37,699 nucleotides of DNA from an uncultured Aquimarina sp. GTDB taxonomy: Bacteria; Bacteroidota; Bacteroidia; Flavobacteriales; Flavobacteriaceae. The first letter of the stretch is position 1. Each line of letters begins with the position of its first letter. Shown piece after piece: positions 35,598 to 37,699 of this stretch. The position numbers and the translations under genes were made by a program. The stretch spans positions 1 to 37,699 of the forward strand of contig CANLRN010000043.1 of assembly GCA_947493495.1 (NCBI GenBank), read 5' to 3'. The notes under the pieces were generated by a model. The model saw only the letters and a program-made list of their open reading frames with translations. It was not told where the DNA came from and made no database searches.

Positions 35598-35936
35598 ATG
35601 AAAAAAATTGAAGCTATCATAAGAAAATCAAAGTTTAGTGATGTCAAAAAAGCATTACATGAAATAGAAGTGAATTTTTTTACGTATTGGGATGTAACAG
35701 GTGTAGGAAACGAAAAAAAGGGTCACGTATACAGAGGAATTAGTTATAGTACTGCCGATATACAAAGAAGATACTTATCTATTGTGGTTTCTGATGAGTT
35801 TGAAGAAAAAACGGTACAAGCAATAATCGATGCTTCCAAAACTGGAGAAGTGGGAGATGGAAAGATTTTTGTGTCAGAAATTCAAAATACGTATAGAATT
35901 AGAACAGGCGAACATGGAAATCAAGCTTTAAATTAG
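35598..35936 (+). CDS. PII-family nitrogen regulatory protein, variant T-loop
   Basis: 112 aa from the ATG at 35598; an upstream in-frame ATG at 35565 would add 11 residues without similarity to PII. Signature features are MKKIEAIIRKSKF at the start, the T-loop base GVGNEKKGHVYRGISYS, and the ending TGEVGDGKIFVSEI and RIRTGEHGNQAL. Tyr50 matches the uridylylated Tyr51 of E. coli GlnB. The Gln39 that joins Mg-ATP and 2-oxoglutarate binding appears to be Glu39, with one extra residue next to it, and Lys58 is Arg58. PII normally senses ATP/ADP and 2-oxoglutarate and controls AmtB or glutamine synthetase. No amtB or glnA is present in the window; the gene is next to crcB instead. Confidence 0.88.
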   Translation: MKKIEAIIRKSKFSDVKKALHEIEVNFFTYWDVTGVGNEKKGHVYRGISYSTADIQRRYLSIVVSDEFEEKTVQAIIDASKTGEVGDGKIFVSEIQNTYRIRTGEHGNQALN

Positions 35937-35997
35937 ATGATAAGAATATAATATGTGATACATATTGTAGGGTTAGCAATAATTAACAAGAAACATC

Positions 35998-36795
35998 TTG
36001 ACCAAAGAAAAACACCTTTCCCGAATTTTATTTCTTGCCTCAATATTTCTATTGTTGTTTAACGATTTATACCTGAAATTTGAATACCACAATTATCTGA
36101 CTGGAAAACTATCAGATTTTGTTGGGCTTTTTGCCTTTCCATATTTTTTCAGTTCTTTCTTTCCTAAAAAGATAAAGTCTATCTACATTTTAAGCGGAAT
36201 TTTATTCGCGCTTTGGAAATCGGAATTTTCTCAACCTATATTTAATTTTGCTCACTCAATAGGAATAGGAATAAATCGAACGATAGACTATTCTGATTTA
36301 ATCGCTTTATTAGTTCTTCCAATTTCTTATTTGTATTGGAATTCGAGATCTAAAGAATTATTTAAACCAAAGAGGATTTTAAAACCAATAATTATTGGAA
36401 TAAGTTCTTTTGCATTTGTTGCAACTTCCTTACCCAAACATTACGAACGATTATCTATGAAATCGGAATTTTCGACTATTGTTAATTCTAATAAGCAATC
36501 TGCAAGAGCACAACTTAATATATACAAAGAAGGAATGTTTAACCAAGATAACTATCGAATTGAAATATCTGGAAAAAATGCTCATATCTTAACATCTATT
36601 AAAGTAGATTCTATTAGTGAAAAGACCACAAAAATTGCTTTAGATAGTATTTTAAGTTTTACTGTTGAGGGAAATGGATTTATATTTAGCAACGGAATTG
36701 ACAAAAATGATGTGGAATATATTCGAAAATTAAGTAAAAAGGAAATTGAGCAACTTTTTTCAAAACAAATAAAAAACGAATTTGAGAATAAATAA
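35998..36795 (+). CDS. Orphan polytopic membrane protein
   Basis: 265 aa starting at TTG; no in-frame ATG is available nearby, so the start is less certain. The first ~145 residues contain about four hydrophobic segments (RILFLASIFLLLFNDLYL, LFAFPYFFSSFF, IYILSGILFALW, LIALLVLPISYLYW), then a fifth (IIIGISSFAFVATSLP). The last ~110 residues are a hydrophilic domain with no recognised family. It may be a membrane sensor or a cassette-borne protein. Its closest neighbours are PII upstream and another orphan membrane protein downstream. Confidence 0.6.
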   Translation: MTKEKHLSRILFLASIFLLLFNDLYLKFEYHNYLTGKLSDFVGLFAFPYFFSSFFPKKIKSIYILSGILFALWKSEFSQPIFNFAHSIGIGINRTIDYSDLIALLVLPISYLYWNSRSKELFKPKRILKPIIIGISSFAFVATSLPKHYERLSMKSEFSTIVNSNKQSARAQLNIYKEGMFNQDNYRIEISGKNAHILTSIKVDSISEKTTKIALDSILSFTVEGNGFIFSNGIDKNDVEYIRKLSKKEIEQLFSKQIKNEFENK

Positions 36796-36800
36796 CTATT

Positions 36801-36871
36801 GCCAACAAAGATTTGTATATTACATATGGCTCCCTTCGGGAATCAAACGTACCATAAAAGAGCCGTTAGTC
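36801..36871 (+). repeat. attC-like imperfect palindrome between orphan genes
   Basis: GCCAAC at 36801-36806 and GTTAGTC at 36865-36871 resemble the outer R'' and R' boxes of integron attC sites. Between them GGCTC (36828-36832) pairs with GAGCC (36860-36864), with a CCCTTCGGG tip after the first arm. The fit to RYYYAAC/GTTRRRY is incomplete (4-6 of 7 positions), so this is tentative; it may instead be an ordinary intergenic hairpin. Confidence 0.25.
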
Positions 36872-36895
36872 AGAATGCCGAAAATAATATCTTGA

Positions 36896-37555
36896 ATGAT
36901 TTTAATAATCCTATTCGCAACATTAGTACTAATTATTTCTTATTCAATAATCGGGTATAAAATTTATAAAGCCTTTCGAAAAAATGATAAGCGAAAATTA
37001 TATACGTTAACTACATTTCTTATAATTCTGATTCTAGTTCCTGGATTTTTTTTGAAAATACTTTCTAGTTCTGATTTCTTTTTGGAACCAGTAGAAATAG
37101 TCCAAGAAAAAAACTATAACCAACAACTTACAGGCTTTAATTTTAATGACGGAGAAAAAATATACGAATTCGAAACTGAACGGTCATTTAATGGAGATGG
37201 ATATTCAATATGGATCTATAAAATTGATGATTCGACAGCCAATTATTTTAAAAACCCGAACAGTGAGTTTTTTGTCAAATACCCTAAAACAGAATTTAAA
37301 AATCATTGGAAATCTGAACTTTGGAAAAAAACACCTTTTGACAAAAAAGAACAGGAATTTTTAGACTTCGCCTATACAAAATTAGACAAACTGGATTTTG
37401 AATTAGAAGATTTGTTAAACGAAGAAGGGAATTATTATTCTTATGAATATTTTATGCACGACTTTAATGATGGAACTGTATTAATTGGAGATATTGAATT
37501 TTATATAATTTGTCCCGAAAGAAAAATTATAGTTAAAATAAACCACAATACCTGA
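36896..37555 (+). CDS. Orphan bitopic membrane protein
   Basis: 219 aa, not recognised. Two hydrophobic helices at the N-terminus (ILIILFATLVLIISYSIIGY, about 2-21, and LTTFLIILILVPGFFLKIL, about 38-56) are linked by a basic loop. A ~160-residue acidic, aromatic-rich soluble domain follows (IWIYKIDDSTANYF, EGNYYSYEYFMHDFNDG), ending at NHNT. The ATG at 36896 is used because the upstream in-frame ATG at 36875 runs into a TGA. It may be carried on a transferred cassette with the gene before it. Confidence 0.6.
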   Translation: MILIILFATLVLIISYSIIGYKIYKAFRKNDKRKLYTLTTFLIILILVPGFFLKILSSSDFFLEPVEIVQEKNYNQQLTGFNFNDGEKIYEFETERSFNGDGYSIWIYKIDDSTANYFKNPNSEFFVKYPKTEFKNHWKSELWKKTPFDKKEQEFLDFAYTKLDKLDFELEDLLNEEGNYYSYEYFMHDFNDGTVLIGDIEFYIICPERKIIVKINHNT

Positions 37556-37699
37556 GCTTCCCCCCATGTTTAGGACAAAAAACTAGTTATTTATAATGGT
37601 TAACATAATGTTAAAAGAGGGGGTTCTAGGGGGAGACTCATAACTTCCCACTTTTGTTGATAACCCTGATTTATCCTTTATTTTCATTAGGCTGCCTTT
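37556..37699. other. Right-edge noncoding sequence with GC-rich patches
   Basis: After the last gene there is a C6 run (37561-37566) and, about 50 bases on, two GGGGG runs (about 37619-37623 and 37630-37634) that could pair with it. This could be a terminator-like fold or part of a repeat or insertion-sequence end that continues outside the window. No coding region was seen. Confidence 0.35.

Overview
The window is low-GC DNA, roughly one third G+C by eye, with the gene content of a marine member of the Flavobacteriaceae (Bacteroidota). The reasons are a type IX secretion C-terminal sorting domain, many lipoproteins, a PAAR-like DUF4280/VgrG type VI secretion set, the N-acylornithine carbamoyltransferase form of arginine synthesis, and several TAnnTTTG boxes that match the Bacteroidota promoter -7 element. 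An Aquimarina-like genus would fit, but the sequence alone does not prove it. No rRNA, tRNA, CRISPR array or intact insertion sequence was seen.

Layout. 1-4.9 kb: a very large secreted ThuA/sugar-dehydrogenase protein, divergent from a DUF1080 lipoprotein; together they look like an extracytoplasmic sugar-oxidation and 3-keto-glycoside hydrolysis pair. 4.9-12.1 kb: a minus-strand type VI secretion effector operon running VgrG, 76-aa protein, 268-aa protein, PAAR-like protein, 940-aa orphan protein, 299-aa orphan protein. No core T6SS genes lie in the window. 12.2-13.7 kb: a beta-helix lipoprotein. 14.0-26.3 kb: a long minus-strand arginine and proline biosynthesis operon, read in the order GNAT acyltransferase, argG, argC, proC, argD, proA, proB, argF', argB, argE, argH, PfkB sugar kinase. 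26.3-26.9 kb: its 589-base upstream region, which holds an unusual GC-rich structured patch with a 35-codon ORF ending in clustered Arg codons, a candidate attenuator. 26.9-34 kb: housekeeping genes (TIGR01777 epimerase, MnmD, DUF4920, IlvE, MazG-like pyrophosphohydrolase, a small membrane protein, a dipeptidyl-peptidase III-like lipoprotein). 34-37.7 kb: an SRPBCC/GyrI-like protein, CrcB/FluC, a PII-like protein, then two orphan membrane proteins in what may be an integron-cassette-like or otherwise acquired region.

The clearest undescribed-looking structure is a pair of ~160-bp palindromic elements at 16386-16547 and 29315-29470. They are inverted copies, differ by about five substitutions and two indels, have perfect ~20-bp terminal inverted repeats and apparent 3-bp target duplications (CAT and ATT). 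They look like a MITE. One copy splits argE from argH inside the arginine operon. The other sits exactly between the candidate divergent promoters of the DUF4920-mnmD operon and ilvE. The other main candidates for novelty are the 940-aa putative T6SS effector, the arg-operon leader, an ArgF' with an atypical specificity residue, and a PII protein with an altered T-loop base.
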